A stretch of DNA of 64,000 nucleotides from Dendrolimus kikuchii (taxonomy: Eukaryota; Arthropoda; Insecta; Lepidoptera; Lasiocampidae). The DNA is taken from the NCBI GenBank assembly GCA_019925095.2, contig CM034402.1, positions 8,815,501 to 8,879,500 on the forward strand, written 5' to 3'. Of the stretch, positions 43,891 through 56,601 are shown piece after piece. A model generated the notes under the pieces. That model did no database searches and had not been told where the DNA came from. It saw only the letters and a list, made by a program, of their open reading frames with translations. Position 1 is the first letter of the stretch. Every line of letters starts with the position of its first letter. The position numbers were made by a program, and so were the translations under genes.

Positions 43891-43979
43891 TAAAAATAAA
43901 CCGTACGAGCACTCGGAGCTCGGTGTACCAAAATTTGTATAAATAGGTAGAACAAAAAATAATTAACCCCACAAGCAAT

Positions 43980-43997
43980 CCGGGTTCGAAGGAACCA
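43980..43997 (-). other. Primer binding site of the BEL/Pao element
   Basis: Four bases inside the 5' LTR, on the minus strand: TGG followed by ttccttcgaacccgg, complementary to a tRNA 3' end (CCA with a GTTCGA T-loop). I cannot name the tRNA with confidence. Confidence 0.75.
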
Positions 43998-44001
43998 AAT
44001 G

Positions 44002-44401
44002 TGTTCGGGCTATTGCTAGCCTAGTGGACTGCAAGAATATAGGTAGGCTCCTTGCTTGTCGGTATTTTTTATTTCCCTAGCAACTTGTACCACAGAACAA
44101 AGCAGAACGACTCACCAAGGCTGCGCTGTTGAGGGTCCCTTGCCGGCCGGCTGGTCTCACACCATAAAACAAACGCACACGTCGCGTTTATCACCTGTCC
44201 TTGTTATCACAGTAGTTTATCACAAAATTAATGTACTGCCGCCGTAACTAGACACACGACTGTTAAAATGTCTTATTAACTCCGCCGAAATGATATGCAC
44301 GTCTTTACTCGTTCAAGGCCGCGGGAGGACAGGGGGTGGCGGCGCGAGCGCCGCCTGGTTATATCGATACTACCAAGTCCGTGTACAATGTTGCATGAAC
44401 A
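44002..44401 (-). repeat. BEL/Pao 5' LTR
   Basis: Same 400 bp as 37947-38346, no difference seen. It contains the promoter for the element. Confidence 0.95.
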
Positions 44402-45262
44402 ATCGGCATATTATTAGTTACGATGTAGCTGGAGAACTGGGAATTGACCACAAAACGGTTTTGGTGCATTTGAAAAAAGCTGGGTACACAAAAAAGCTCG
44501 ATATTTGGGTGCCTCATGAGCTCACTGAAAGAAACCTCATGAACCGTGTACTCATTTGTGATTCTTTATTACAACGTAATGAAACCGAACCATTTTTGAA
44601 GAAGCAGATAACTGGTGATGAAAAGTGGATCACGTACCACAAGAACGTGCGAAAAAGATCGTGGTCGAAGGCCGGTCAGGCTTCACAGACTGTGGCAAAA
44701 CCCGGGTTAACTCGCAACAAGGGGATGCTGTGTGTATGGTGGGATTGGAAGGGCATTATTCATTATGAGCTGTTACCGCCAGGCAGGACCATCGATTCTG
44801 AACTGTACTGCGAACAACTGATGAGATTAAAGCAAAAAGTTGAGAGAAAGCGGCCGGAATTAATCAACAGAAGGGGTGTGGTTTTTCACCATGATAACGC
44901 CAGACCTCACACATCTTTAGCCACTCAGCAAAAATTACGAGAGTTTGGCTGGGAGGTGATAATGCATCCGCCGTATAGTCCTGACCTCGCACCTTCAGAT
45001 TTTCATCTGTTTCGGTCTCTGCAGAATTCCTTAGACAGTGTCAGGCTAACATCATGAGAGGACTGCCAAAACCACTTGTCGCAGTTTTTTGATCAAAAGC
45101 CCCAACATTTTTACAGCAATGGGATCACGTCCCTACCTACAAGATGGCAAAAAGTTATCCAACAAAATAGCACCTACATACTTTGCTCAAATGTAAATAA
45201 ATTTTATAAAAAAACCTTTTGAATTTTTATATAAAATGCGAAGAAACTTTTACCCCAACCTA

Positions 45263-46890
45263 ATATGTTATTGAGGAATTCAATTTTTTTATTAGGTATT
45301 CACAGTCGTGTGCGGATATCATTAGTTAGATCTAGAAAAATGCTTATGATCCTGTAATTACTTTTGTTACATGGAATGATACTTACTTCCAAAGTCTTAA
45401 AAATCATCATCCCTCCCCCCTAACATCCCCTTTAACTTTTGAACTATTCATAATTCAAGTTGAGTTGGAAAGACCTCAAGATATTTGAAGTCGTAGAACT
45501 TTAAAAATATTTACCTATACAAACTACGAAAATTGCAAATATATATATATATATATAATATATAGATGTCCTATTACTGCAATTTTGAAATATAATAAAT
45601 AACCTACAAAAAATGTTATTGTTTTTTGTATTGCCTGAAGCAGTCGTTACAGATAATTTAATATAAGAAAAAGTATGAGAACTCGCACGAATGAGTCTAT
45701 GTAAAAATCTAATATTATATATTTTCGTATAAGAGTAACAGACATTAAAATCTGAGAAAATACGAAGTCAATATTGTTACAAGTATTTCGTCGAGAGCTG
45801 ATGTAATATTACGTAACTTAATTAAGAGAGCCGTTGTCATTTTAAATACGTGAAAATCCCTTTATACCGTACCGGATGACAGTTAATGGTTCTTGTGTGT
45901 AATAAATATTTCTTTCATTATCCTCTTTCTGGTCCAAGATTTAAAAAAGCAGTAATATTGAACAATTTTATCGTTGTTGTTATTGAATAATTGATAAACA
46001 AATCTTAAAAAGACTTTCGCCGTGTGTTCATATTATATTTACTTAAACTCCCTATGCGGCTTTGTTCCCGAGAATTCATATTATTATATTATTCATAAAA
46101 CTCATAAACTTTACGAAATTACAATAGTAATTAGACTTCCGATTTATGAATTATTTAAGATTAAAATGCATATTTTATGTATGTGTTATATTTTTACTGG
46201 GCTGTTATTATTCTTTTGTATTCTTCTTCCATATGTATGCTAAACCTTAAGCAGTTCAATAAGCTCAAACGCAAAATTGAGAAGAAAGAAGAAATAAATG
46301 ATAATGCAAATATTTGTTCTTTTTGTCATAAGAAACTGTGCCATACGTCGTGCTAATACCTCAATCAAATAATCTATCAATGTTGTATTCGTTTGTGATG
46401 TTTTTCTTTTCTGAGATTTTATATTTACTACCTACTTATATTTTGGATTGATCATACTTTTGAGAATACTTACAACGGACATTTGTTAACCGACTTGCGA
46501 AAAAGAGGGGGTTCTCAAATTGTCACGTAAATATGTCTTGAAGATATATCAAACCAAGTGTCTACGATCCTTTATAACAAGATTTGGCACAGTGGCATTC
46601 ATAACAAATCGCCTCATTTCACTTTCATACCTTAAATAAATATGCTAACAACGCGCTTGTTTACACACAATCCGTCCGGTGTAATACGCGGGTACATAGG
46701 TTTGTCTTGTGCAAACAACGGCCGACTGCCTCCACTGGGCACCCCCTGTATACACAGCCACTATAGACCAGGTGTACCGGTATACCGCTTTCCATAGATA
46801 ATAATGATCATAATACTTGAAACAACAGCGATATTGAAACAGAAACGTAGAATTATGTAATATGTAACTTTTTAAAGGAATAGGTATCCT
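45263..46890. other. No supported gene
   Basis: AT-rich. Near 46488-46520 'aaccgacttgcgaaaaagag' resembles a common lepidopteran dispersed repeat, without a second clear copy here. Confidence 0.35.
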
Positions 46891-47070
46891 CCTAACACCC
46901 AGGTGCTAGGGTATTTGCCTGTCTAGATGGCTAGAATCCCTGGTGTAGAGTAGTCCGCCATAACAACCCTGAGTTGTGTTCCAGCACAGTGGCCAGGTTT
47001 CAGACCCTTTTTCCATCAGGTGGGTAGTCTACCTGTTTACCTGTTTCAGGTAATAATTTTTTAATAAAAT
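46891..47070 (+). mobile_element. SINE (tccgtgcagg family), degenerate copy with internal deletion
   Basis: Retains 'aggtgctagggtatttgcct', 'ccctgagttgtgttcc' and the tail 'ccatcaggtggg', but the middle of the tail region is missing. Confidence 0.55.
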
Positions 47071-47291
47071 TGAATATACGTCCCAATTCAAGTGATAATT
47101 ATTTATACAATTAATTACGAGCAACGAACACTTCGATAAAAGCGAAACACTGCCAATAAGCACGTGTACAACACACAAACGCCGAGTCGTTCAAATGTTG
47201 AACGCAGACGGACTCCAATGTATTAAATGGTCTAATGCAGACGCATCTGGCTGCTGGCTCTATGCGATTCTCTCCATAACTATATATATAA

Positions 47292-47686
47292 CTAGCTGAC
47301 TCAGTAAACTTCGTACCGCCTCAGTATCAACAAATAAAAAAACGTTGATTTCTGAACGACGGGACGAACATCAAACGTTTGACATTCAAAACCAAAAATT
47401 TGAAAAAAAAACTTTACTTTTAAATTTAATTTGATTTCTGAACGACTTTTAAATTTAATTGATTTCTAAACGACGGAACGTTTGACAGGTAGGAATAGTT
47501 TCTAAAAGAAAGCGAAATTGTAGTTTTTACTATATTCTAAGCATATTTTTCATATTTACTTACCTTTTAAACCTACCCTGGACTTCCACAACTAAATCAA
47601 AATCAAAATTTGCCAAATCAGTCCAGCCGTCCTAGAGTTTTAGCGAGACTAACGAACAGCAATTGATTTATATATATATATATAGA
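47292..47686 (-). mobile_element. Non-autonomous Helitron-like element, 395 bp
   Basis: On the minus strand it starts TC (47686) after an A, runs through (TA)n and 'aaatcaattgctgttcg', and ends 'gtcagCTAG' (47292-47295) before a T. Same family as 21274-21726. Confidence 0.65.
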
Positions 47687-48703
47687 TAATTATATAGAAA
47701 ATCATTATATTTAACGAGCAAAATATAGATCAAGTGCATATTTTATGATTCTGATTTTATAAAGTTATTCAGCGGGTAACTTTGGAGATTAGAGATAGAC
47801 CTATTATTTGTTTCCTATTTTTGATTATAACACGATTTTTTTCAAAATGTAGATATTGATACTTAAGCCCTTTCATTCCTAATTCGAACGCATTAGCCTA
47901 CTTTTACATCTTTGTTGTTTTAGGCTGCCCTTCAATAATAAAATAATATTTTCGCAAAGATATCACATTTTTATAGCCATAGAAGACTACCAGGTGTCTT
48001 GTGCTGGATTTCGTGTCACTAGCTTTAGTAATCTCTGAAATAATTAAATGTCACACAGATAGACAGAAAAACAGTGGACTGAGACCATAAAGTTCATTTA
48101 TTACCTTTTGGAAGCCTAAAATGGTATAATATAAATGGGATCATGAATATGTATATATAATGTATTATGTGTACCACGCTATCGTATTGACGACAACTGT
48201 AATGATAGCGATGTTTGTAAGTTAATAAATAATTTCCGCTCTGAGCGGATCTGAATTACAATACTGAAGGAGCGTGAAAAATCCTAGTGACGAATAGAAT
48301 TTATATTTTTTGTTTTCTTATTATCTTAAATAAATTATTCTGCAAATAATGGCGGGGGAGGGCTAGGTGCCGACAAGCTTATAGATTTCTCTATTAGAAT
48401 TGTGTTCAGTCTCTGTCAACTGAAAATAGTCAACGTGCGCAGGATAAACCGAGCTAAACGTCGTTCAAAGTTCCCCTCTATTTACATTTTCGCGGCGGTG
48501 TCAAGGACAAGCAATTAATTTTAATTGGTACTTGTTACAACAGTTTGCTTTAATCTACATATTATAATATGTCTATAACCTATATATGTATGTATGTACG
48601 AGCTATGAATAAACGATTTACATCAAGTTGAATTAGGAATAATTATTATAATGTAAAGATGATACAGTATAATGTAAGATATCTAGATAACAGTATATTG
48701 CTC
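47687..48703. other. No gene recognised
   Basis: AT-rich, nothing identified. Confidence 0.35.
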
Positions 48704-48803
48704 ACCAAAATAAACAAATACAAAAACAAAATGCATAAATACAATACTTCTTGGCAAAACAACAGGTGGACTTATCGCTAAAAGCGATCTCTTCTAGGCA
48801 ACC
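48704..48803 (-). repeat. LINE/SINE 3' tail with stem-loop, copy F
   Basis: The reverse complement shows 'gaagagatcgcttttagcga' with the intact stem. Confidence 0.6.
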
Positions 48804-49080
48804 TAGATTCTACACATGTAAGATTCTATACATTCTATCATTTTCATCGTGTTCAATAATGTGTCTTAACTAGCTTAATATTTTTATTATAGTACTACAG
48901 TAACTTGTTTTTATGATATTTATTTGTTCTCTATTTAAGATCTCTTAATTTATACATGTCAATTAAATGAAACCAAGTCCAACATATATATGTTTGTGAC
49001 ATAAATTAATTCAATTTTATAAAATATGCTAATAATTACTATAATACTCAACAGACCCTGTCGAAACTAATCTTCATTCA

Positions 49081-49178
49081 TCCGTGCAGTAACAGAGAAA
49101 GAATACAATTTCCTGCGGCCAGGCGGCCTGTCGTAAGAGGCGACAAAACAACCCACAGCCAGGTGGTAGGGTATTTGC
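49081..49178 (+). mobile_element. SINE (tccgtgcagg family), head only
   Basis: Same 5' start as the full copies but ends abruptly at 'ggtagggtatttgc'. Loss of a 3' end is unusual for a retroposon and points to a later deletion. Confidence 0.65.
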
Positions 49179-51479
49179 GGCATATATAACATCTTTCTTC
49201 CAAATTGCCTCCACATAGTACCAATAGTTTTCGTGAGCAATATTCCTAACATACAGAAATTAGGATTAACAACACAGAAGGACTCAAAAAATTCTAGAAC
49301 TAATTTATTAGAAAGTGTTACAATTGAAAGTAAAATTATAACTAAGATGCACTATTGACTGGTACCAAAATGAAATTAAAGTGAGGCGTCGTCCATCAAT
49401 GTATCCACGGGGTTTAGTGCTGCGAAGTCAGCATTAACATACATTTGGTGTTATGAGGCGATGCTCACACATCCTGTGTCAGCGAATTTCATAGTACTAA
49501 TAGTTATAATACATACAAAAGGAAAGTATACAATTTCTATAAATAATGATTCTGCTTTTCCTTGCTACAGAACCCCAAAAAGATTTCAAATCAGTTCATT
49601 AGCCGTAATATTATTGTGAAAGTTGTATCGACAAAGCACCTCAAATAACGGAGTGCTCTCACGTGGTTTATTTGATTTGTTTATTTAGTTCGGGCCTCTC
49701 TTTTTATATTTTATTAGGTAAATTGCGACTAGAAATAGAATCATCGTAATGGGGGAATATTTTATGAAGTATCAACAAAATTATGTATTTAAGTAAATAC
49801 CTGCTTTTGAAATAAATATTGACTTATATATTTTATATATCTTATTCTTGTTGCCCATTCTTAAGCCGATATTAAACAGTTCACTTCTATCTTTCAATTT
49901 CTGTGTATCAACCAAAGTGATGCATATAAACAAACCTCAATCATTGAATGTCATTGAATATCGTCGTGTCCTTTCAGTTCGCTGCCTTTCAATCAAATTG
50001 AGTGTACCTACGTACTTTGGAAGATCGATAAAGTTTTATATATATGAGAAAAATGAGAGTTCATGCAGGATTCAAGACCAAACTTGGTGCGAGCAAAACT
50101 TCTTGTAAAATCCAAGCTCAATTTGGATCGTCATCCTTGCGGCGAATCCCGGTGTGATCTAAGCTACGGCTTTGGAATCCGAGATTAGCTTTCCCACTTT
50201 TGTCCTCCACCTCGCATTATTTTCTGCATTTCTGATTATGAAACCCTTAAGGAATATGTTATGCCTTATAAACTCAACCTCTCAACAGAAATAGCTTCTT
50301 ATAGACCTACCTTCTAACGGGGCCTGGCGAAGGCGGCATTACCCATGTAACTTGTTAGTTCTCTTAAAACGTGGCTGGTCGTCATAAGTCTCTTGTTTAT
50401 TTGCTGCGTCACGGATATGAAGGTTGCCTTGGTTTTACCTAGATCTTTTTATAACCTAAACCATTTTTCTCATACGTACACTTGTGTATTCAATTAACTT
50501 CACTCGTAGGAAAACAATACAATAGTAGCCAAGCGACGCACTGTAGTGGATTGGGCATTTCCCAAGGGTGTCGATCCGATTGATTAGAGACAGCTGGTTA
50601 CCTTGTAGGGCTTTGATTGCATTCAATACACGTATAGCTTGTAAAGTAATTGCTAGCGGATACCTAATACTCGTAATTATGGTTTACATTGAAAGTCAAT
50701 CAATGACTAATACTATCCGGTTACCACCACCGATCAAACAATTTTCATGTAGGTAATTTACGCATGAATGAATTGATCTCTGATAAATATCAAATCTAAT
50801 AATTATTTTTATTTATTTATATTATAATGTCTTAGACACTTCGTATATTATTATATTGTATAAGAAATGAGTCTATTATATTATAATAATTAGGAGTACA
50901 TTTGATTAGGTACATTGTAGATTTTTTTCTTCAAGTATGTTTTAGTTGTGCAAAAAATCCTCTCTCAAAATTTCGGTGTAACTTGCACATGAGTATATTA
51001 TACAAAGATACCTATTTACGCATTGTATATTTTGTGTGAATCTACAACAACGGCAACAGCAATGAAAGTCTTAGTTAATACCTGTTAAAGTATTTCCAAT
51101 ATGATTATAATTATAATGACTTGTGAACTGTGTGATCAGATAATATCCTAGACTATGCATACAATGTAAGCAATACACCGCATGTGTCGAACTGCGGTCG
51201 ACGGAAGCATGCAGATATGTGTCCTGCCATGCACAAGACGAAATTATTCCGTCCGGCTTAGTCCGACTGCGGTCTCAGGTTTCTCTCGCACCAGCGGTTC
51301 ATCCGACCGTGAGATCGAACGCCCATACACTTACATCGTGTAACAGTATACTGGTAATATATTCATTGGCAAACATGCATAGAACAAAGTTTTAACGTTT
51401 GTAGTTAATTTGAACCAAGGTTATAAGTTTTAATCAAGTACAATCAAATCTTCAGAGAGATACACATTAAAAAAAATCC
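49179..51479. other. Long stretch without recognised gene
   Basis: AT-rich; a GC-richer patch at 51180-51330 has no open frame with splice sites that convinced me. Confidence 0.35.
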
Positions 51480-51647
51480 TTAAGCTTCAAAAATATTTCC
51501 GACAACGTCGGCTTTGCTGTCCCCTATATTTTTAGGCCTTGGTACTCTTTCATATCTCCCTATCAGAATGTGCTGCGGACCTTCTGGACCTTGCGGGTCT
51601 TGTTGACCCTGCGGACCACCGTCTTGCTGTGGTCGAAGTTTCGGGCC
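51480..51647 (-). CDS. Possible terminal exon, Gly/Pro/Gln-rich
   Basis: A minus-strand open stretch that could start after an acceptor-like 'gggacaacag' at 51648 and ends in TAA at 51480-51482. It encodes about 55 residues: a Gln/Gly/Pro-rich run with GPQG/GPEG repeats, then 'HILIGRYERVPRPKNIGDSK' and 'ADVVGNIFEA'. GC content is well above the surroundings, and the second half has ordinary protein composition. The acceptor lacks a good pyrimidine tract, no polyadenylation signal follows closely, and I do not recognise a family. It may be a real last exon or a chance frame. Confidence 0.28.
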   Translation of the reverse strand, partial: GPKLRPQQDGGPQGQQDPQGPEGPQHILIGRYERVPRPKNIGDSKADVVGNIFEA

Positions 51648-52992
51648 CTGTTGTCCCAGCATCAGGATCTACACTTGCTGTACCAAGATCAACTAGTCGA
51701 TGTGGCCCCTGTGCTCAACGCTGTATGGCTGTGACGTGCTCTTGGAATATTTGCATTCAATTAGTGCCGTTTTGTGGGATTAAACGTCATATAAATAAGG
51801 GTTATAAGTTTATAATGCTTTAGACTAATCATTTAAACAGTATGGCCTAACCAGCTACGGTCGAACTTATAATACCTATATTTAACAAATTTATAGTATT
51901 TGTTAAACAGATATATAGTATCACCAACAATAAAAAACCAATATTATAACGATGAAAAAGGTATATTTAAGCAATGTAAGGTTTTACCCGTAGAAAACCA
52001 CTTTAAAAAATTATGCTCAAAGATATAGCTATAAATATGAACCACAGCGGGTACTTCATATATTAAATTATTTAATCAATATCTCGGAGGATTTTGCCCC
52101 TTATTCTAGTTAAAAGCACTTTATCTTTAACCTATAGCTGATTAGTCCGCTATAAGTTAAAGATAACGGGCTTACATTGGCACTTTAGTTGTAAGACAAT
52201 TATTAAGAAAGAAAGAAAAGAAATATTTGAAAAAATAGCGACGTACTTACATGTATCTTAAAAATAAAAGCATATTTTGAGAATTTGTATGCCGCATTTT
52301 CAGCAAACAAGGTTTACACTCCGCTTATTGCCATAGCGGCATGATATCGGACACAACGCTGATTTTCAGTGCAAACCTTCCTTTTGGCGTGATAGTAATT
52401 GGATAAAGTAAATAAATAAATACATTTCTCTTCCGCAATTATAAACGCGTATAAACATTAAATAAACCATAATATAGTTCAAAATTTCTTTGTTAATAAA
52501 ATACAACAAAGTCGTTTTCGCAAAGTGTACTACTCCATTTTGCTACTAGCGCATGTCCTGCCAATTACCCCAAATTTTCTTTCTTTTCGTTTCGTACTCA
52601 ATATCAAATTAATTTATTTTTCTTCTATTTATTTAGTTTGGCGGCTTGGCAGCTTAGCGGTCATGTCGTCCCACATAGTACATATATAGCTACACAAATA
52701 TTTAATAACACTTATTATTAAGTAATTCACAATAATTCAATTATAATACAGTTTGCAAAACATCTTCGCATTTCCTGATAATGGATATGCTAAGGCGCTA
52801 TTGCACTATCCCACCGCTTCTATCATTATAAATTTTGGATATTAACAGAAATTAATTCAATAAGGATATTACTGAAAAAAATGAATAAGCCGAAAATAGG
52901 GATTGTATACACAGAAAATTATTAAAAATAGTTGTAGCTATTATGTAATGACTTGAAAAGATCTACAGTGAAATGCGGTTCAGAAAATATTA
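51648..52992. other. No gene; one strong hairpin
   Basis: At 52121-52166 an 18-bp stem (ttatctttaacctatagc with its complement, one mismatch) encloses a 10-nt loop. Nothing else recognised. Confidence 0.45.
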
Positions 52993-53278
52993 TCTATACG
53001 TCTATACAGGTAAATAAAATTGAAGTGTCTGTTTGTAATGTCAAAATGAAAAAAAAACAGGGAGGATAATTCCGACCAGGAGATTCTGAAAATGCAATTT
53101 TTAGAATTATTGTCTGTCTATCAGTCTGGATGTTCCAGCTAATCTCTGAAACGACCGGACCGATTTTGACAGTACTTTCACTGATAGATAGCTCATGTTA
53201 TAAGGAGTAACTTATGCTACGGTATTTAGGGTTCCGCGAAAAAAAAATTCACGCGAATGAAGTCGCGGGCACAGCTAG
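52993..53278 (+). mobile_element. Non-autonomous Helitron-like element, 286 bp
   Basis: It starts TC after A (52992) and ends with a CGCG..CGCG stem-loop ('cgcgaatgaagtcgcgggca') and cagCTAG before T (53279). 'accggaccgattttgacag' and 'ggagtaacttatgctac' are typical internal sequence of this lepidopteran Helitron family. Confidence 0.7.
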
Positions 53279-53279
53279 T

Positions 53280-53824
53280 AATATATATAAAAACAAAATA
53301 CAAGGCGCGTTTTTCTCGAGATTCTGAATTTGTTGGTTATTTAATTTAACTATGTCATACAAAGTGACTGGTCCATAAAATTGGCATAAATTTCAATTAA
53401 AACTATATTAGGACTATTTTTTCTCGGTTTAAACAAAAAAGTACTTGTAATTGTGAATAATACATAAGAAACGTGTAAAATAAGGCGCGCCGTGGGCCTG
53501 TCTCCGGCCCCAAATTGAAGTTTTAAGGTCGGACAATATTGCTGGGATCTGCGACCTTTTCGCTACGTGCCCCAAGTAATTTAGTCCACTTGAAATTAAA
53601 TTTCAAAGATGCCGAGTGTTAGATCTGAATTGAACAAGCCCGGCTACCCTTATGAATACGTTATTCGTAAGATTAAAATGTTTATATTCTTTGTTCCAAG
53701 AAATAAAACTATTATACCCATGTAAATTGTTTTTTTATTTTTTTGATCAGTTTTCTTTTAATTTTTGTTTCATTTGTCTGACCTCATGGAAATAATTATA
53801 TAAAACAAACTTAGTTATTATTTT
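53280..53824. other. No gene recognised
   Basis: AT-rich spacer with a GC-richer patch near 53480-53570. Confidence 0.35.
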
Positions 53825-54583
53825 ACAATAGTTTTCTGGTCGAATGTTACGCCATGTTTGAATCTTCGAACAATGTGTCTACCCGTCGTCATGACGTACT
53901 GTGCCAAGTCGTGGTCAAACAAGTCATATCATAATATGGGGAAATTCCCCTGATATTGCAAGGTTTTTTATAGCCCAAAAGAAATGCCTTCGTGCCATAT
54001 TTGGAATGCAATGGTCAGAATCGTGCAAACCGGTTTTTAAGTCACATAATCTCCTTACTGTGGCTAGTATCTATATACTTGAAATCGCTAAGTTTATCCA
54101 ATTCAATGGGTCTTTGTTTGAAGAATTTAACCATGTTAACACGAAACTTGTGATGCAAGTAAAATTAAAGACGCCTGTGCCTTCTCTGGATCTCTTCAGA
54201 AGGAACTGTATTTACATCGCTCCTCTTATTTATAACTCCTTTCCAACTAATATCATAAACGTACCCTCAAGAAAATTCACTGTAGTCTTAAAAAAGTGTT
54301 TCTATACTGCAGATGAATTTCTTAAAAAAAGTACTTATCGTTATTATCTATATGGAAAATCTTAGTGATCTATTTGTTATTTTTTCACTTGACATTAATT
54401 GCTTACATATTACCAAAAATTGTCATTTTTTTTATAAATTAGAATATTTATGTAAATTATAATTTTATTGTAATATTTAATTCATTTTGTACACCACTAT
54501 GTGGTAGAATGTACTGTGCTTTTACATTTGTATAACACCTGTATAAACTACATTCTTGCAAATAAAGATATTGATTGATTGAT
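53825..54583 (+). pseudogene. LINE (CR1/jockey-like) RT C-terminal fragment with (TTGA)n tail
   Basis: The open frame to 54365 contains 'SHIIIWGNSPDIARFFIAQK', 'KCLRAIFGMQWSESCKPVFK' and 'NLLTVASIYILEIAKFIQ', followed by a region rich in aromatic and basic residues. This is the pattern of the extreme C-terminus of CR1/jockey-type polymerases. The YxDD motif and endonuclease are absent. The 3' UTR is AT-rich and ends 'aaataaagatattgattgat', a short tandem tail at 54570-54583. It is a 5'-truncated insertion, uninterrupted in what remains and distinct in sequence from the fragments at 13650 and 15833. Confidence 0.7.
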
Positions 54584-54839
54584 AGAAAAGCAAGAGACCG
54601 TAAACTTGAGGTAGGCTATATCCAGCAGCAGTCTATAAATGGCTACAACAAACAAGAGTTTAGAAACCACGTCTAACATTTTTTATTTACTTCGTTGGTA
54701 CAATCCATTTATAACTATCTATATATTACACATACATACATACATATTTGCAAACATAGATCTATTTAAATAATAGTATTTATTAATAAGAGGATACTAT
54801 AATTACTATTGAGGTGTATACTTTACAGTTGGCCAACGA

Positions 54840-55708
54840 AAGCCGTTGAAAAACCGCGGTTATTCGGGAAGGCTCCAACGGCTCCAAACCCCGCCACCGA
54901 TGAGTAGTTGCCCGCCGAGTAGAAAACGGGGCAAAGAGGTAATCCTTGGGTCCCCAACCTCCTCATTGCCTCTAAAGGCCAAAAAGGAAGAAGACCACCG
55001 AGAGACTTTTTTTAACTAAATTTTTTATTAACTAACACAGCCGTACGTGATTCTTCTCCGCAAGGTTGCTCCTACACAGACAACTAACGCCTGCCCTGTC
55101 TCGAAGGTAAGATGTCTCACTCATATTACCGATATTGCGTAGTTCACCTCCTGCTGCTCCGCGCGTAGCTTGCTTCTAGATCTCCTTTTAAACTATGCTA
55201 AACTTCTTCACTCAACTGCCCACTAAACTTATCACTGAACTCGCCACTAAAGTCGTCACTGTCTTCTACTAAACTCTTCTCTCTCTAAATTTATCACTAT
55301 CTTCTATTAAACTTCTCTTCCAACTCTCTCGTATCGCATTTGTTGCTTCGCTGTCTTCAACTGAACTCACCGGCAAGCGAGTCTTACCCTACTTATATAC
55401 CCGTAAGAATCTTCTGGAATCCATAATTTCGATATTCTTTTCGTTATTCTTTTATTTACTGTCTGTCTCTTTCTAAACATCTATCTATCTCTGTCTTCTC
55501 CTTCCTGAACCTTCTATTCTAAAATCTTCATATCGTTATTCTTTTGTTCATCACCTATCCCTTTCTAAAATATATCTGCCCTTATCTTTTCCTTCCAGAA
55601 TCTTCTACGTTTTTCTAAAGGCCTTGAGACCGGCTTATGCTGCCAGAAAGTTCTACCTTTGGTCGCCACAGTATTATCTATGGTATTGACGTTCGTCTAT
55701 CCACTTGT
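54840..55708. other. GC-rich block and pyrimidine-rich degenerate repeats
   Basis: 54840-55000 is GC-rich and non-coding. 55190-55620 is a series of 'actaaactcttctct'/'cttctcctt'-type pyrimidine-rich units with no long open frame. It may be part of a larger unrecognised element ending at 55970. Confidence 0.4.
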
Positions 55709-55970
55709 GGAGTTTTTGGCGGGAACTTAAAGGGGACGTTGTGCTGTGTAGTTTTATTTTCTAAAAATGTGTAAAATTACTCTAAAATGAACAGTAGTTA
55801 TAGGATATAGATAGTTTTTGAGTAGTAATTATGTGTTTTTGTGAGAAATGTGAACTGTATAGTCAAATGTGGCCTTTCGAGTTTTCACAAGAACTCCGTT
55901 GAATGGTGTGGATTGTAGCCTACAATACAACTGCGCCTGACTTAAAGGCCTAGTTGCCAAGCCTTAAACA
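55709..55970 (+). repeat. 262-bp dispersed repeat, inverted relative to 10604-10865
   Basis: From ggagtttttggcgggaact to gccttaaaca. Very similar to the reverse complement of 10604-10865. Family unknown. Confidence 0.8.
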
Positions 55971-56588
55971 TAAAAAAACTATTAGGAAAAACTATCCACC
56001 TATAAATGTACACATGTAAAAAAATCAAATCTGATTGACACACGACACCTTATTATAACATTTACTTTAAGCGGTTCATTTCTGGTCCGGAATTAATCAA
56101 ATAGCTATAATTCTATCGGTAAGTCTCCTTAAAGAGTCATATGTTGCTATTTTAACATCGTTACGTCGAGGGAAATTTCCACTACAGTTGAATTTTGATT
56201 CAAATATCACTTTCATTAGATTTTAATTCGTTGAATTTCAAATTCTCCCCTTCCGTATTAATCCTCTCGAGACGGATGAAAAAGTCAAAACGAAGTGGAC
56301 ATAAAATTAGGAAAAGCGAACCGCGATTTTTCTTATGGACATATTTAATTTTACAATGTAGGTGAGAAAATCATGGTCATGACTAAACTTTTATATGTTA
56401 ACTTTGTCGTTCATTATTTATTTTAAACATATCTTATTAGGTAAGTTTCGGTTAAACTTTACAAAGTGGTCACTGAATTTTAAGTAGTGGGAGGGCGGAG
56501 GGGGAACGGGAGGAGAATTACTTCTCCCTTCTGCAACCCCCATATGTAGGAGATATGTAGTTTTTGAGATATGTTTTTTTTTGTAAAC
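55971..56588. other. No gene recognised
   Basis: AT-rich spacer. Confidence 0.35.
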
Positions 56589-56601
56589 GTATCTTTACTA
56601 A

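Larger units (their letters stand above)
37947..44401 (-). mobile_element. BEL/Pao LTR retrotransposon, complete, young
   Basis: 6455 bp: 5' LTR 44002-44401, primer binding site, gag, protease, RT, RNase H, integrase, purine tract, 3' LTR 37947-38346. The target duplication atcgg (37942-37946 and 44402-44406) is 5 bp, usual for BEL/Pao. The two LTRs appear identical over 400 bp by eye, so the insertion is recent. No env gene. Confidence 0.95.
37701..45222 (+). pseudogene. mariner transposase gene interrupted by an LTR retrotransposon
   Basis: The start ATG is at 37701 (MSESNEEIRYIL). Codons 1-82 (37701-37946) include the first HTH ('AQIWFKRFQSGNFD') and 'RRSGRPVTDKID'. The LTR element then breaks the frame. 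It resumes at 44402-44406 (duplicated atcgg): 'VAGELGIDHKTVLVHLKKAG' (second HTH), 'WVPHELTERN', catalytic Asp in 'ITGDEKWI', 'VVFHHDNARPH' and 'SPDLAPSDFHLF'. The second and third Asp are separated by 34 residues (DD34D). Apart from the insertion, only one lesion is visible: TGA at 45055-45057, where a CGA Arg codon is likely. The last residues end near 45222. The element was therefore nearly intact when it was hit. Confidence 0.9.
37528..45260 (+). mobile_element. mariner (DD34D) transposon split by a BEL/Pao element
   Basis: Inverted ends 'ggttggggaaaaagtctttt' (37528) and the reverse complement of 'taaaatgcgaagaaacttttaccccaacc' (to 45260), with TA at 37526-37527 and 45261-45262. Without the 6455-bp insertion and one 5-bp duplication it is about 1273 bp, standard for mariner. 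Confidence 0.9.
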
